The notes beneath the pieces were generated by a model, which made no database searches, was not told the DNA's origin, and saw nothing but the letters and a program-made list of their open reading frames with translations. Made by a program: the position numbers and the translations under genes. 64,000 nucleotides of DNA from an uncultured Acidimicrobiales bacterium (lineage in GTDB: Bacteria; Actinomycetota; Acidimicrobiia; Acidimicrobiales; SZUA-35): assembly GCA_937976305.1 (NCBI GenBank), contig CALJSB010000027.1, positions 37,024-101,023 of the forward strand, in the 5' to 3' direction. This document shows positions 17,142 through 25,241 of the stretch, in pieces (within the stretch, counting starts at the first letter, position 1; every line of letters begins with the position of its first letter).

Positions 17142-17722
17142 TGCTGCTTCTCTGAGCCAAATGAGATGTCGCCTACTCGCCAAAGACCGTCATCGCCCAA
17201 TACCAGCTCATAGGCCCTGATGTACGGGACCTCATCCGACTCAACGACGACCGTGCCATCAGCTCCGATTGCGGCAATTGCGTCGAGACCGCACTCCACC
17301 ACAGTGGCTGACCGGCCCTCGATCACGATGTCGATGATGTTCCGCCGCTCAAAGACACCTTCGTACCTGTGGCCAGCTTCCAGACGGGCTGACAGCGCCA
17401 ACCGCAGGTCTGCTGCCATCTGCGGCACGTAGTAACGATCGAGAATTGGCGAATCCGGATCAATCGGGTCGAGGTAGAAGATCGAATCCGCTCCGTCCAA
17501 CGTCGCAATCAGCTCCGCCTCGATTTCTTCTTGACTGGAGGTCGGGGGTGCGGTCGGCTCGGGTGCCGTGGTCGTTGTTGAGGCCTCGGTGGTGGTCGAC
17601 TCTTGCACCACGATGGTGGTGGTGAGCTCGGCGGTGCTCACCGGCGGGCTGGCTTCGTCCGTACAGGCGGTTGCGCTCACCAGCGCGGCCAGCGCAACGG
17701 CCATCCAAAGTCTGATTCTCAC
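17132..17722 (-). CDS. Lipoprotein with NTF2-like C-terminal domain
   Basis: The GTG at 17722 is chosen because AGGGA lies just upstream and the next residues form a short basic lipoprotein signal (VRIRLWMAVALAALVSATAC). Reading further upstream runs into the palindromic repeats, whose translation (HGIRAFSCQF, HGVRAISCQF) is an artefact. A Thr-rich linker (about 30-65) precedes a compact alpha+beta domain (DAELIATLDGADSIFY-like start, ending LWRVGDISFGSEKQQCE) that resembles NTF2-like lipoproteins seen in actinobacteria. Role unknown. It overlaps the secreted-protein gene by ten bases and probably shares its transcript. Confidence 0.75.
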   Translation of the reverse strand: MRIRLWMAVALAALVSATACTDEASPPVSTAELTTTIVVQESTTTEASTTTTAPEPTAPPTSSQEEIEAELIATLDGADSIFYLDPIDPDSPILDRYYVPQMAADLRLALSARLEAGHRYEGVFERRNIIDIVIEGRSATVVECGLDAIAAIGADGTVVVESDEVPYIRAYELVLGDDGLWRVGDISFGSEKQQCE

Positions 17723-17797
17723 AGCTTCCCTACGTTCACGATTCGACTGTGGCACGACGTGTGCGATTGAACCATGGGGCCCGCTCCCCATCCTCCG

Positions 17798-17845
17798 GAA
17801 CTGACACGAAATTGCACGGACGCCGTGCAGAAACCCTGCCAATTG
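17798..17845. repeat. 48-bp two-stem palindrome, family A copy 3
   Basis: The inner dyad GCACGG-ACG-CCGTGC is perfect; the outer arms are degenerate (GAACTGACAC against CCTGCCAATTG). It lies upstream of the GTG start at 17722. Confidence 0.78.
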
Positions 17846-17869
17846 GCAGGGACTGGGCGGCAATCCGAA

Positions 17870-17917
17870 GAACTGGCACGAAAATGCACGGATGCCGTGC
17901 AGAAACCGTGCCAATTC
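17870..17917. repeat. 48-bp two-stem palindrome, family A copy 4
   Basis: Arms GAACTGGCAC and GTGCCAATTC with inner GCACGG-ATG-CCGTGC. It starts exactly 72 bases after copy 3, the same phase as copies 1 and 2. The bases between copies within each pair are not conserved between pairs. Confidence 0.8.
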
Positions 17918-17979
17918 GGGAGAACCGGGCGGTGGTTCGGGGGAAGAGGGTGAGCCGGGGGAAGGCAGTGAGCTGAGGC

Positions 17980-18606
17980 TCAGGTGTAGAAGGGGTTTTC
18001 GCCTGCTGAGTGATCGGTGGCGTCAACCACCTCGGTGATCTCGGGCAGGGCCTCAATCAGCATCTTCGAGATGCCGTCGCGCAGGGTCATGGCGCTGGCG
18101 GCACAACCTTGGCAGCCGCCGCCCATCGTCACGATCGCCTTCGATCCGTCGACGCCAACCAGAGCAGCGAAGCCGCCGTGAGAGGCGAGCGCCGGATTGA
18201 TGGCTCCGTCGAGCACAGCTTGGATCTTCTCGGGTAGTTCGCCGGTGAGGTCGAGATCGAGCCCATCGAGCGGGTTCGGCGTGTTGGGATTCCGAATGAC
18301 CAGACCGCCGTTGTCGACGTTGGCCGGCACATCGAGGGTGGCGCCGGTCATCTTCTCGATCGAGTCTTTCGGGATGATCACGGTGAGTTCGTCGTGGTCG
18401 CCCTGGGTGTAGACGGCGTCGCCCTCTTCAGCCTCGGAGATGAGGCAAAGGTCGAGGGCGTACGTGAAGTCGGTCATGTTCGAGCCGGTGATGGCCACTC
18501 GCAGAGCGGACGCACCGGGGTCGTCTTCGGCCGCACGCACATCAAGCACGGTGGCCAGCGCTACTTCGGATACGGCCATCACTGTGTCTACATCAGTCGT
18601 CACCAT
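17980..18606 (-). CDS. Nfu-type Fe-S cluster biogenesis protein
   Basis: The 208-aa product from the ATG at 18606 has a divergent A-type (HesB-like) N-terminal domain (about 1-100) and a C-terminal NifU-like domain with MGGGCQGCAASAMTLRDGI, the CxxC that carries a transferable [4Fe-4S] cluster. This is the NfuA arrangement; NfuA delivers clusters to dehydratases and radical enzymes. An earlier start would enter the divergent glycosyltransferase gene. Only 36 bases separate the two divergent starts, and no clear ribosome site is visible, so the message may be leaderless. Confidence 0.85.
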   Translation of the reverse strand: MVTTDVDTVMAVSEVALATVLDVRAAEDDPGASALRVAITGSNMTDFTYALDLCLISEAEEGDAVYTQGDHDELTVIIPKDSIEKMTGATLDVPANVDNGGLVIRNPNTPNPLDGLDLDLTGELPEKIQAVLDGAINPALASHGGFAALVGVDGSKAIVTMGGGCQGCAASAMTLRDGISKMLIEALPEITEVVDATDHSAGENPFYT

Positions 18607-18642
18607 GTCAAGGATACCGACCCCGACCGCAGCGGCCATATC

Positions 18643-19860
18643 GTGCCCGTTGTGCCACGATCGACGAGCCCGGGAGCCGCAACGGCTGACGATGCGGTCT
18701 CTCAGCCGGTGTCGTGGCTCGCTGCGGTGTCTATTGCGCTGCGAATTGCAGCTGCCGGGGCCCTGATCTTCGGTCCGTGGACCAACGAGGCAGTCGAACT
18801 GGCTGGTTGGGACATCGAACGGTTTTGGGAAATCGCCGGCATCAGTGGACGGCACTGGATCGACGAACCCGTCGAGTATCCGCCTGGCTCGGTTGTGCTG
18901 ATCGAGGCATTGGTTGGTTCGTCCATCGTTGGCGCTCATCGACTGTTGGTAGCCATCTCGCTCGTGATCGACCTCAGCCTCGCCGCAGCACTGAACCGCT
19001 GGGTCGACCGCAACGCCGCGGCTGCCTATCTCATCCTTGGCCTGCCCCTCGTGCCAGGCGGCTTGCTCCGGTTCGACCTCTGGGTTGCCTTGCTCGCACT
19101 CGCAGCGTTGCTCGTTTTGCCTCGCCGCAAACCCCTGGCCTTCGGAGCGCTTGTCGCGACCGGAGCCGCCATCAAGATCATGCCGGTCGTGCTCATTCCT
19201 CTCGCCTTGGCGACGAGACAGTTCCGGTCTGCGATTGCCGCGTCGGCACTCGGCGTTGTTGCCATGGCTGGTTGGCTCGCGTACGGGTCAAGCGACGCCA
19301 TTGGCCAGGTGTTGTCGCTGCGAGACGCGACGGGCTGGCACGTCGAGTCACTTCCCGGGGCGGCCATCGCTCTGTTTGGGGCAGAGACATCGCGGCTCGA
19401 GGCCGACGCCTTTCGCATCGGGACGATGTCGACAACGCTGGCCAATGTCGGTCGGCTGATCTTCGCTGCTGCCGTCGTCGCCCTCGCCTGGGCTAGGGCA
19501 GCACACAAACGAACAGCTGACGACAACGCGAATGCCGTGATGGTGCTCGGCATGTTGGCAGCACTCGTGGTGACCGCTCCCCTGCTCTCCCCACAGTTTC
19601 TGCTCTGGCTCACACCGTTCGCCGCCGTCGCCGCCTCGCACCTCGGTTGGCGTCACCCGCTCATTGCCACGACCACCGCAACAGTCGTGATCACCGGCGC
19701 AACGCTCGCAGCCTTTGGCCCGCCCGACTTGCATGGCACGCCACCGGCGGCCCTGCTCACCATTCGCAATCTCATGCTCATCGCCGTTGTCGCCCTGTCA
19801 TGGCGAGAACTTTCCGTCAGCTGCGAACGTCCGACCAACAAGAACGCTCCGAGCTCCTAA
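18643..19860 (+). CDS. GT87-like membrane glycosyltransferase
   Basis: The product (about 405 aa from GTG 18643; GTG 18652 is also possible) is a polytopic membrane protein with roughly ten hydrophobic segments. It carries the WIDEPVEYPPGS loop after the first helix, typical of GT-C enzymes of the GT87/DUF2029 group that use polyprenyl-phosphate sugars (in mycobacteria, arabinomannan branching). The sugar cannot be read here. It lies convergent to a second GT-C enzyme (19957-22203), with a 52-bp palindrome between the stops, which suggests a local cell-envelope glycan function. Confidence 0.78.
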   Translation: MPVVPRSTSPGAATADDAVSQPVSWLAAVSIALRIAAAGALIFGPWTNEAVELAGWDIERFWEIAGISGRHWIDEPVEYPPGSVVLIEALVGSSIVGAHRLLVAISLVIDLSLAAALNRWVDRNAAAAYLILGLPLVPGGLLRFDLWVALLALAALLVLPRRKPLAFGALVATGAAIKIMPVVLIPLALATRQFRSAIAASALGVVAMAGWLAYGSSDAIGQVLSLRDATGWHVESLPGAAIALFGAETSRLEADAFRIGTMSTTLANVGRLIFAAAVVALAWARAAHKRTADDNANAVMVLGMLAALVVTAPLLSPQFLLWLTPFAAVAASHLGWRHPLIATTTATVVITGATLAAFGPPDLHGTPPAALLTIRNLMLIAVVALSWRELSVSCERPTNKNAPSS

Positions 19861-19864
19861 CTCG

Positions 19865-19916
19865 CCGAACTGGAGGCCGGTACCGTCCAAAACGTCGCTG
19901 GGAGACTCCAGAACGG
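19865..19916. repeat. 52-bp two-stem palindrome, family B copy 1 (degenerate)
   Basis: It begins CCGAACTGGAG and ends CTCCAGAACGG, with a broken inner stem (GTACCGTC and GTCGCTGG). It sits between the stops of two convergent glycosyltransferase genes, where it could act as a shared terminator or transcript end. Confidence 0.6.
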
Positions 19917-19956
19917 GGTGTTCGTGGTCGGCAGGTGAGCGACGGGTGCAGTGGGG

Positions 19957-22203
19957 TCAGGCTTGGCGGAAGAGACGCTGGGGGTTGGGCACGCCGGCCC
20001 ATGGTCGACTTGTGCGCAACCGCAGATCGATCACGTGGCCGACAAAGCGCGCACCCTGGCTCAGATCGGCTTTTGAGACGCCCTCAGCCCGGGCCTCGAA
20101 CCGAAATGGGGTCTGACCAACGCTGAGCTCCGGGTGAGTCGCCAATACTTCGACCAAGATCTTGAACCCGTCGGGCTCGAGCAGGCCGAGATCGAGCTGA
20201 TCAAGACGCACGGCGAAAAACCCTGAAAGCGGATCATCAGTTCGTCCCAATCGGGACGGAAACAGCACTTGGGTCGAGCGAGACGCGGCCCGAGACAGCA
20301 GCGACCGTGAGCGAGAGAGCCCGACGTCAGAGCCACCCGGCATACGCCGGCTCGCAACCACCAAGTTGTCGCCAGCACGGATGCCCCGAACGAGGTCGGG
20401 CAGTACCTCTGGGGGGTGTTGGAGGTCGCCATCGAGCACGACGGCTGTCGCTCCACGGGCCGCATTGAAGCCATCGACCACAGCCCCGCCAAGCCCACCC
20501 CACCGATCGGCGTCGGTGCGATGGATGAACGACACCGCGCCATCGCTGGAGGCAAGATCAGCCAGCACCGCTGGGGTTTCGTCGTCGGAGTCGTCAACAA
20601 AGATCAGCTCGTATGGCCACGCCGCTACCGCTGCAACCCGATCGGCGAGCTCCCTGACGTTGGCCGCTTCGTTCCGGGTCGGGACAATGACCGACACCAG
20701 ATCGACTGAGCGCCGAACCGGCAAGACCGAGCGCACGGCAACCACCGGATTGAACGTGAGGAACAGCAGCAGGGCGAGGGCCAGTGCGACGGCAAGGATG
20801 CGTTGGTCTTCGACGAGACCAAGCGCGAGTTGCGGGCCAGTCGGAAGCACAACGAGCGAAGCCATCGCGCTGATGGCAACGAAGCTGCGATTACGACCAC
20901 CAGCCGTCGTGGGTGCCAGCAACATGAGCCCCCACAACAGGTACCAAGGTTGCGTTGTGGGGTGGAGTAGGGCAAAGAGCGTGAGGCTCCAGCCGAGAGC
21001 GACCGGCGCCGATTGTTTGCCTGCCACCAGCAGCCAGACGGTGACCACGCCGGCAAGCACGAGGCCGGAGGTTCTCGCCACGGCGAGCATCGTGGCCAAG
21101 TTGGCACCGGTGACGGTGTGGGCCGCCACCCCGATCACGCTGGTGACGCTCAGGTATGCCTCGACGGGATCGGCGCCCAACATGGCGTCGACCCAATCCC
21201 AACCCCAACCCGTGAGTCGCCCGGCCACACCGATGACGGAGAGTCCGAGCACTGCGGCGCCGACGGCGCGAAGCACGACCATCACTCGTGATGAAGCCGC
21301 TGTCACCCACGGCCACGCCAGGAACGCGACGCCGAGAACTGCAGGGATCTTGATCGACGCAGCGATAGCGCACAACACGATGCCAACGACCCGAAGCTGT
21401 GGCCGCAAACCGATCGCCACTCCGGCCAGCAGCACCGCCAGCATCATGGCCTCGTTGTGTGCACCGGAAACAAGGTGGAGCAGGGTGAGCGGGTTGGCGA
21501 TGGCCAACACCACAGCATCACGCGAGTTGCGCCCGAACCGTTTCGCCAAGTCGTGTACCGCCACGGCCGACACGATCAGGCCAACGATCGCAAGCCAGCG
21601 GAACATGATGACCGACCCAATCACATCGTCGGAGTTCGACGACACGAGGGCTGAGACGTGCACAAAGATTGGGCCGTACACCACCGGTGCATCGAGGTAG
21701 AGCGGATCGATTGAGTCGAGCACTGCCGAGTCGCCGAGGGCACCCGGCCCTTCGCTGTAGACGTCAAAGCCCTCATCCGCGAGCTCTCCTTGAGCTGCGT
21801 AGGCGTAGACGTCGCGGCTCGCGAGCGGCGGACCAAGCGCAAAGGGCGCAGCCCACGCACAGATCACGAGCGCGAGCGCCAGCATCGGCACCGGCTCGGA
21901 CAGCACAACCTTGCGCAGGCTGAGCCAGGCCCGCACCAGCAAAATCATGCCGGCGTAGAACAAGCCCAGAGCGACGACGAGGTCGAGCGAGGGCGACACC
22001 GGAATCGTCGGCAGCGACCACAGCTGGCCATCTGCCCCCGGCGTTGCTGCGCCGGCCGCGGCACCACCAATCACGGCGAGCGACGTGGACAAGAAACCAC
22101 CAACGGCAAGTAGGGCAAGCCGTCGACGAGGGACGGGTCGGCCAGTTGGCGATGGGGCGATCCCTTCCACGCCGGGATCGTACTGACTCTCCAACCCACG
22201 CAC
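19957..22203 (-). CDS. GT-C membrane glycosyltransferase fused to a GT2 domain
   Basis: The 748-aa protein joins two enzymes. Residues about 25-480 form a polytopic GT-C domain (first loop LASRDVYAYAAQGELADEG, with the acidic catalytic region) like MptA/MptB mannosyltransferases. Residues about 510-745 form a cytoplasmic GT2 domain (VIVPTRNEAANVREL, FVDDSDDETP, VVLDGDLQHPPE) like polyprenyl-phosphate-mannose synthases. The fusion could make the lipid-linked sugar and use it in one chain, which is inference. The GTG at 22203 is the longest start; GTG 22170 is also possible. It is divergent from the WXG100-like gene. Its end is 40 bases from palindrome B1. Confidence 0.85.
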   Translation of the reverse strand: MRGLESQYDPGVEGIAPSPTGRPVPRRRLALLAVGGFLSTSLAVIGGAAAGAATPGADGQLWSLPTIPVSPSLDLVVALGLFYAGMILLVRAWLSLRKVVLSEPVPMLALALVICAWAAPFALGPPLASRDVYAYAAQGELADEGFDVYSEGPGALGDSAVLDSIDPLYLDAPVVYGPIFVHVSALVSSNSDDVIGSVIMFRWLAIVGLIVSAVAVHDLAKRFGRNSRDAVVLAIANPLTLLHLVSGAHNEAMMLAVLLAGVAIGLRPQLRVVGIVLCAIAASIKIPAVLGVAFLAWPWVTAASSRVMVVLRAVGAAVLGLSVIGVAGRLTGWGWDWVDAMLGADPVEAYLSVTSVIGVAAHTVTGANLATMLAVARTSGLVLAGVVTVWLLVAGKQSAPVALGWSLTLFALLHPTTQPWYLLWGLMLLAPTTAGGRNRSFVAISAMASLVVLPTGPQLALGLVEDQRILAVALALALLLFLTFNPVVAVRSVLPVRRSVDLVSVIVPTRNEAANVRELADRVAAVAAWPYELIFVDDSDDETPAVLADLASSDGAVSFIHRTDADRWGGLGGAVVDGFNAARGATAVVLDGDLQHPPEVLPDLVRGIRAGDNLVVASRRMPGGSDVGLSRSRSLLSRAASRSTQVLFPSRLGRTDDPLSGFFAVRLDQLDLGLLEPDGFKILVEVLATHPELSVGQTPFRFEARAEGVSKADLSQGARFVGHVIDLRLRTSRPWAGVPNPQRLFRQA

Positions 22204-22231
22204 GTGGCTCGGCCCGGGAAGGTCCGCCCAG

Positions 22232-22259
22232 TTGACGAACCTATGGAGTGTTATATACG
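22232..22259 (+). promoter_or_regulatory. Candidate promoter of the WXG100-like gene
   Basis: TTGACG at 22232 is followed after 16 bases by TATACG (22254), inside an AT-rich island that is rare in this genome. It lies about 60 bases upstream of the ATG at 22320. Confidence 0.4.
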
Positions 22260-22265
22260 TTTATT

Positions 22266-22288
22266 TACGTTCAAATGCCTTGAACGTA
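22266..22288. promoter_or_regulatory. Perfect 9-bp inverted repeat in the leader of the WXG100-like gene
   Basis: Arms TACGTTCAA and TTGAACGTA flank ATGCC. It lies just after the candidate -10, so it could be an operator for a dimeric repressor or a hairpin at the 5' end of the message. Confidence 0.55.
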
Positions 22289-22319
22289 CGAAGCACAACA
22301 AACACAAGGGAACAAAATC

Positions 22320-22814
22320 ATGGCGATGCTCGGTGCAACACTCGAAGATCTGAACCAGCTGGCAACCAAGCTCAGCACAACTGCGGGAGACGTCGGAGCC
22401 ACTCGGGAGGCAGCGCTCACGCTCACGACCGAAGTTGTTGACGGCGTGACCACCGCCGCAACCCGCGCCCAGCAGCAGATCACCACCGAAATGGACGCAC
22501 TCAAGCTGTCGGTGACTGATGCCGTCGCCCAAGCCGACGCCGCCGACTGGACCGGCAACAACGCACAGCGGTTCCGGGAGTCGGCAGCCGGCTTCGGCGA
22601 AGCCATGGGAGCGGCTGAGCAAACAACGGCTGAGACCTTCGAACTGTTCCGGGCCTCGGTCGTCGGCATGGCCGAGTCGCTCGATGCGTTTGTGCAGTCG
22701 CTGTCCGGGTCCCTCACCGAGGCCGAAAGCGCCGCTGGCGAAATGTCTCGGGCCGTCGACGATCAATACAACGGCCTCGACCAGGTCATGAACCATGGCC
22801 TCGGCTACCGATAG
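22320..22814 (+). CDS. WXG100-like protein (type VII secretion substrate type)
   Basis: The 164-aa product is almost wholly helical. It carries the W-x-G turn in ADWTGNNAQRFRES (near residue 80) between two long helices, the helical-hairpin fold of WXG100/ESAT-6 proteins. It is longer than the usual 100 aa. A C-terminal D/E-x-x-x-Y-type export signal is possible in RAVDDQYNGLDQV. The ATG follows AAGGGA. The next gene starts directly after its stop, so the two are co-expressed. The EccC-type ATPase gene 3.6 kb away supports a type VII link. Confidence 0.8.
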   Translation: MAMLGATLEDLNQLATKLSTTAGDVGATREAALTLTTEVVDGVTTAATRAQQQITTEMDALKLSVTDAVAQADAADWTGNNAQRFRESAAGFGEAMGAAEQTTAETFELFRASVVGMAESLDAFVQSLSGSLTEAESAAGEMSRAVDDQYNGLDQVMNHGLGYR

Positions 22815-23189
22815 GTGCCGACCGCATCAGAGTTCGAGCAGTCCGCGCTCGAACTCGATCGAGCAGCAGAAGACACCGAGTCGTTGGTGGCCGGGGCCCG
22901 AGAACTGTTTGGCGAGAACGTGCTCAGCGGTGGAGGGCTCAGTCGCCTCGTCGAGTCAACGATCGACGTGACCGAACGGACGACTACTTCGACAGCAGCT
23001 GAGCTTCGCGAGTTGGCGAACGAGTGCCGATCCCGAGCGTCGGAGTGTCGTGCCTATGCCGCTGAGCTCGCGGCGTACAACGAACAGCTCGAGGCCTGGC
23101 AACGCGAACGCAACGCCCTACCACCAGGTGTCGCACCACCTCGCCGGCCAACCCGGCCAAGCCGCCCCGCTTCGTGGGTCGAGATCTGA
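22815..23189 (+). CDS. Small coiled-coil protein of the type VII-like island
   Basis: The 124-aa product starts at the GTG that directly follows the TAG of the WXG100-like gene, with no gap. It is mostly helical with heptad-like spacing (SALELDRAAEDTESLV, AAELRELANECRSRASECRAYAAELAAYNEQLEAW) and ends in a Pro/Arg-rich tail (PPGVAPPRRPTRPSRP). No W-x-G is present. The size, helicity and position fit a WXG100 partner or substrate chaperone; no direct family match is claimed. The gene for the large EF-hand protein starts 12 bases later. Confidence 0.72.
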   Translation: MPTASEFEQSALELDRAAEDTESLVAGARELFGENVLSGGGLSRLVESTIDVTERTTTSTAAELRELANECRSRASECRAYAAELAAYNEQLEAWQRERNALPPGVAPPRRPTRPSRPASWVEI

Positions 23190-23201
23190 GAGAGATGAGC
23201 A

Positions 23202-25070
23202 ATGGGATCAGCGCAACAGGTCGCCATCGACCCAACTGAGGTTCGACGAAGCGCCGGACAGCTCCGCCTGCGGGCCGACAACGCAGACGACATCAGCGGA
23301 GAAGCAACTCGAGCGTTGTTCCGGGCCGGGCTGTCGTCGTCGGCGCCCTCTGCCCTTTCCGAGGTGGACGAAGAGCTGCACCTGTTGGCCGAAATTCTGG
23401 TGCAGCGAGCGAACATGGTCGACAGCAACCAGCTGACGCTCGCCCTCTACCCCTGGAGCCACGTCGAGCAGTTGTGGGAGTCGCTGGTCGACGGTGATGG
23501 TGCCACGGCGATCATCGCGGGCGACAACGCTCTTGTCATTGTGCGACAACACGCTGACGATCTCGACACCGACGGCGATGGCCTCATCGGGCTGACCGAG
23601 CTTCGGGCCGCTGCTGACGACCCAACCCACCCTGCCCTTGCTGCGGCGGCCACATCGCTCCTTGGGAGTCAGTCCACCCTCGACGCGCTCGTCGCCGCCA
23701 CCGATGCCGAGATCTTCTTCGTGCCTGAGCTGGCGATCTCGACCTCCGCCCTCAGCGACCTGTTGGCCACCAACGACACATTGCGGCGGGACGCCGTGAC
23801 CGCCGCATCCGCGCTGGCGGACGGCAAGACCACCGTCGAGATCGACGGCAAGACGGTCGATGCCACGAAGATCGTTGCCGATGCGATCAACAATCAGGTG
23901 TTCTCCCACGACGCTGGTTCGGCCTATGAGTTCTTGCAGCTGTTGCCGAATTCGGCCAGCGGCGTACCCGGATTTTCGATCTTTGCCGCCCAGACCGACA
24001 CGGTGCAGTCGCTCTACGACGCAGCCATGACCGATGTGGCCGAAGACGACTTCCTGACTCGATTCTCGATCGTGACGCAGATGCCCGAAACAACCGACGG
24101 GATCCGCAACCACTACATCACCGAGCTCTACGCCCTCGCTTCCACATCCCTCGAGGGCATGGTCAACCCGGACCAGATGGGTGACCCGACGCAACCCGGC
24201 CATGGCGGAACCACCTGGCCCACGTGGGGCGCAGCCGCATCAAACACCGTCAAGGGCGCCATTACCGGCGACACGACGATCCTCGGAAGGCCACCAACCA
24301 ACATTGCCAAGCAGCTCATGGCAGACGGCAACCAAGAGATCGCCACGACCATCCTCGGGAAGTACTTCGAGTTCGTCGAGATCTTCGGAGACGGCGACAT
24401 CACTGACACCAAGGTCACGGACTTTCTCAACAGCTTCGACGAAGGCGAGCGCGAACTTCAGATTGCGTTTGCGCTCCAACTCGCAGCGATGACGACGGAC
24501 GACCCGACGGAGAAACAGAAGTTCCAGCTCCAGTCAAACATCGCCGTCTCGGTCTACGAACAAGCAGTGATCGACGACGAACTCGACTTCAACCGGCTCG
24601 AAATCGAAGCGCGGATTGGCGCTCACGCTCTCACGGCCGTCATCTCGATCGCCTCGGGGGACCTGCCGCCCACATCGAAAAGTGTGGCGGAGATCATGAC
24701 CGAGCACGGCAAACTCGAGCTCGAAGCCGAGGACGGCGAGGGCACCTCTTTCGAGCTCGACGAACCCATCCCCCCGGGCCCGGAAGACAACAACCTCATC
24801 GATGACCTCGATCTCAGCGATGAGCTGAACCCGGCGAACTACGAACTCAGCGAGATCGACATTCCGGGCATCGAACAGGTCGAACCCGTCTCGGGGATCG
24901 ACACCACAACTGGACTGTCGGGCAACTCGAACGACTGGACGCAGCCGTCCACGCCCGTGTCGGACTGGACCACCTATGGCCAGCGAATGTCCGTCGTGGC
25001 AGATCTCTTGCACAAGCATCACGTGAATCCCGCCGCCTACGAAAACGTCGACGTCATCCTCGATCGCTAG
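23202..25070 (+). CDS. Large EF-hand protein, candidate type VII substrate
   Basis: The 622-aa product has no signal peptide. Residues 1-75 resemble a WXG100-like helical N-terminus (AIDPTEVRRSAGQLRLRADNADD). A textbook EF-hand calcium loop starts at D122 (DTDGDGLIGLTE: Asp at loop positions 1, 3 and 5, Glu at 12). A long helical middle includes TTWPTWGAAASNTVKGAI, a Trp-rich stretch that recalls uncharacterised domains in actinobacterial exported proteins. The C-terminal 100 residues are acidic and low in complexity. No toxin motif or immunity gene is obvious. It is the third gene of the WXG100 operon and the best candidate for the cargo. Confidence 0.75.
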   Translation: MGSAQQVAIDPTEVRRSAGQLRLRADNADDISGEATRALFRAGLSSSAPSALSEVDEELHLLAEILVQRANMVDSNQLTLALYPWSHVEQLWESLVDGDGATAIIAGDNALVIVRQHADDLDTDGDGLIGLTELRAAADDPTHPALAAAATSLLGSQSTLDALVAATDAEIFFVPELAISTSALSDLLATNDTLRRDAVTAASALADGKTTVEIDGKTVDATKIVADAINNQVFSHDAGSAYEFLQLLPNSASGVPGFSIFAAQTDTVQSLYDAAMTDVAEDDFLTRFSIVTQMPETTDGIRNHYITELYALASTSLEGMVNPDQMGDPTQPGHGGTTWPTWGAAASNTVKGAITGDTTILGRPPTNIAKQLMADGNQEIATTILGKYFEFVEIFGDGDITDTKVTDFLNSFDEGERELQIAFALQLAAMTTDDPTEKQKFQLQSNIAVSVYEQAVIDDELDFNRLEIEARIGAHALTAVISIASGDLPPTSKSVAEIMTEHGKLELEAEDGEGTSFELDEPIPPGPEDNNLIDDLDLSDELNPANYELSEIDIPGIEQVEPVSGIDTTTGLSGNSNDWTQPSTPVSDWTTYGQRMSVVADLLHKHHVNPAAYENVDVILDR

Positions 25071-25087
25071 CGGCCGCTGCTGGCCGC
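25070..25087. terminator. Hairpin directly after the EF-hand protein gene
   Basis: GCGGCC and GGCCGC flank GCTGCT, beginning in the stop codon. There is no T tract, so terminator function is tentative. Confidence 0.35.
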
Positions 25088-25241
25088 GCACCTGAGCTCG
25101 AGCACGGGCTGGGCCTCGGACTCTTGGTCGAGCGAGATTGTTGTTGCGGTAGACCGGCACCGTTGCCGGTGGTAGAAAAACGTCGGGCCAATCGGTGGAG
25201 GGAAAGCGGCAGATCGCCGGCCGAGGCCCGGAGGGAACAAC

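Noticed and set aside
17723..17914. N-terminal extension of the NTF2-like lipoprotein
   Set aside because: The added residues are translated palindrome copies; a proper lipoprotein signal begins at GTG 17722.
16131..17917. CRISPR-like array
   Set aside because: There are only two copies on each side, they are internally palindromic and 48 bp long with 24-base gaps, and no cas gene is near.
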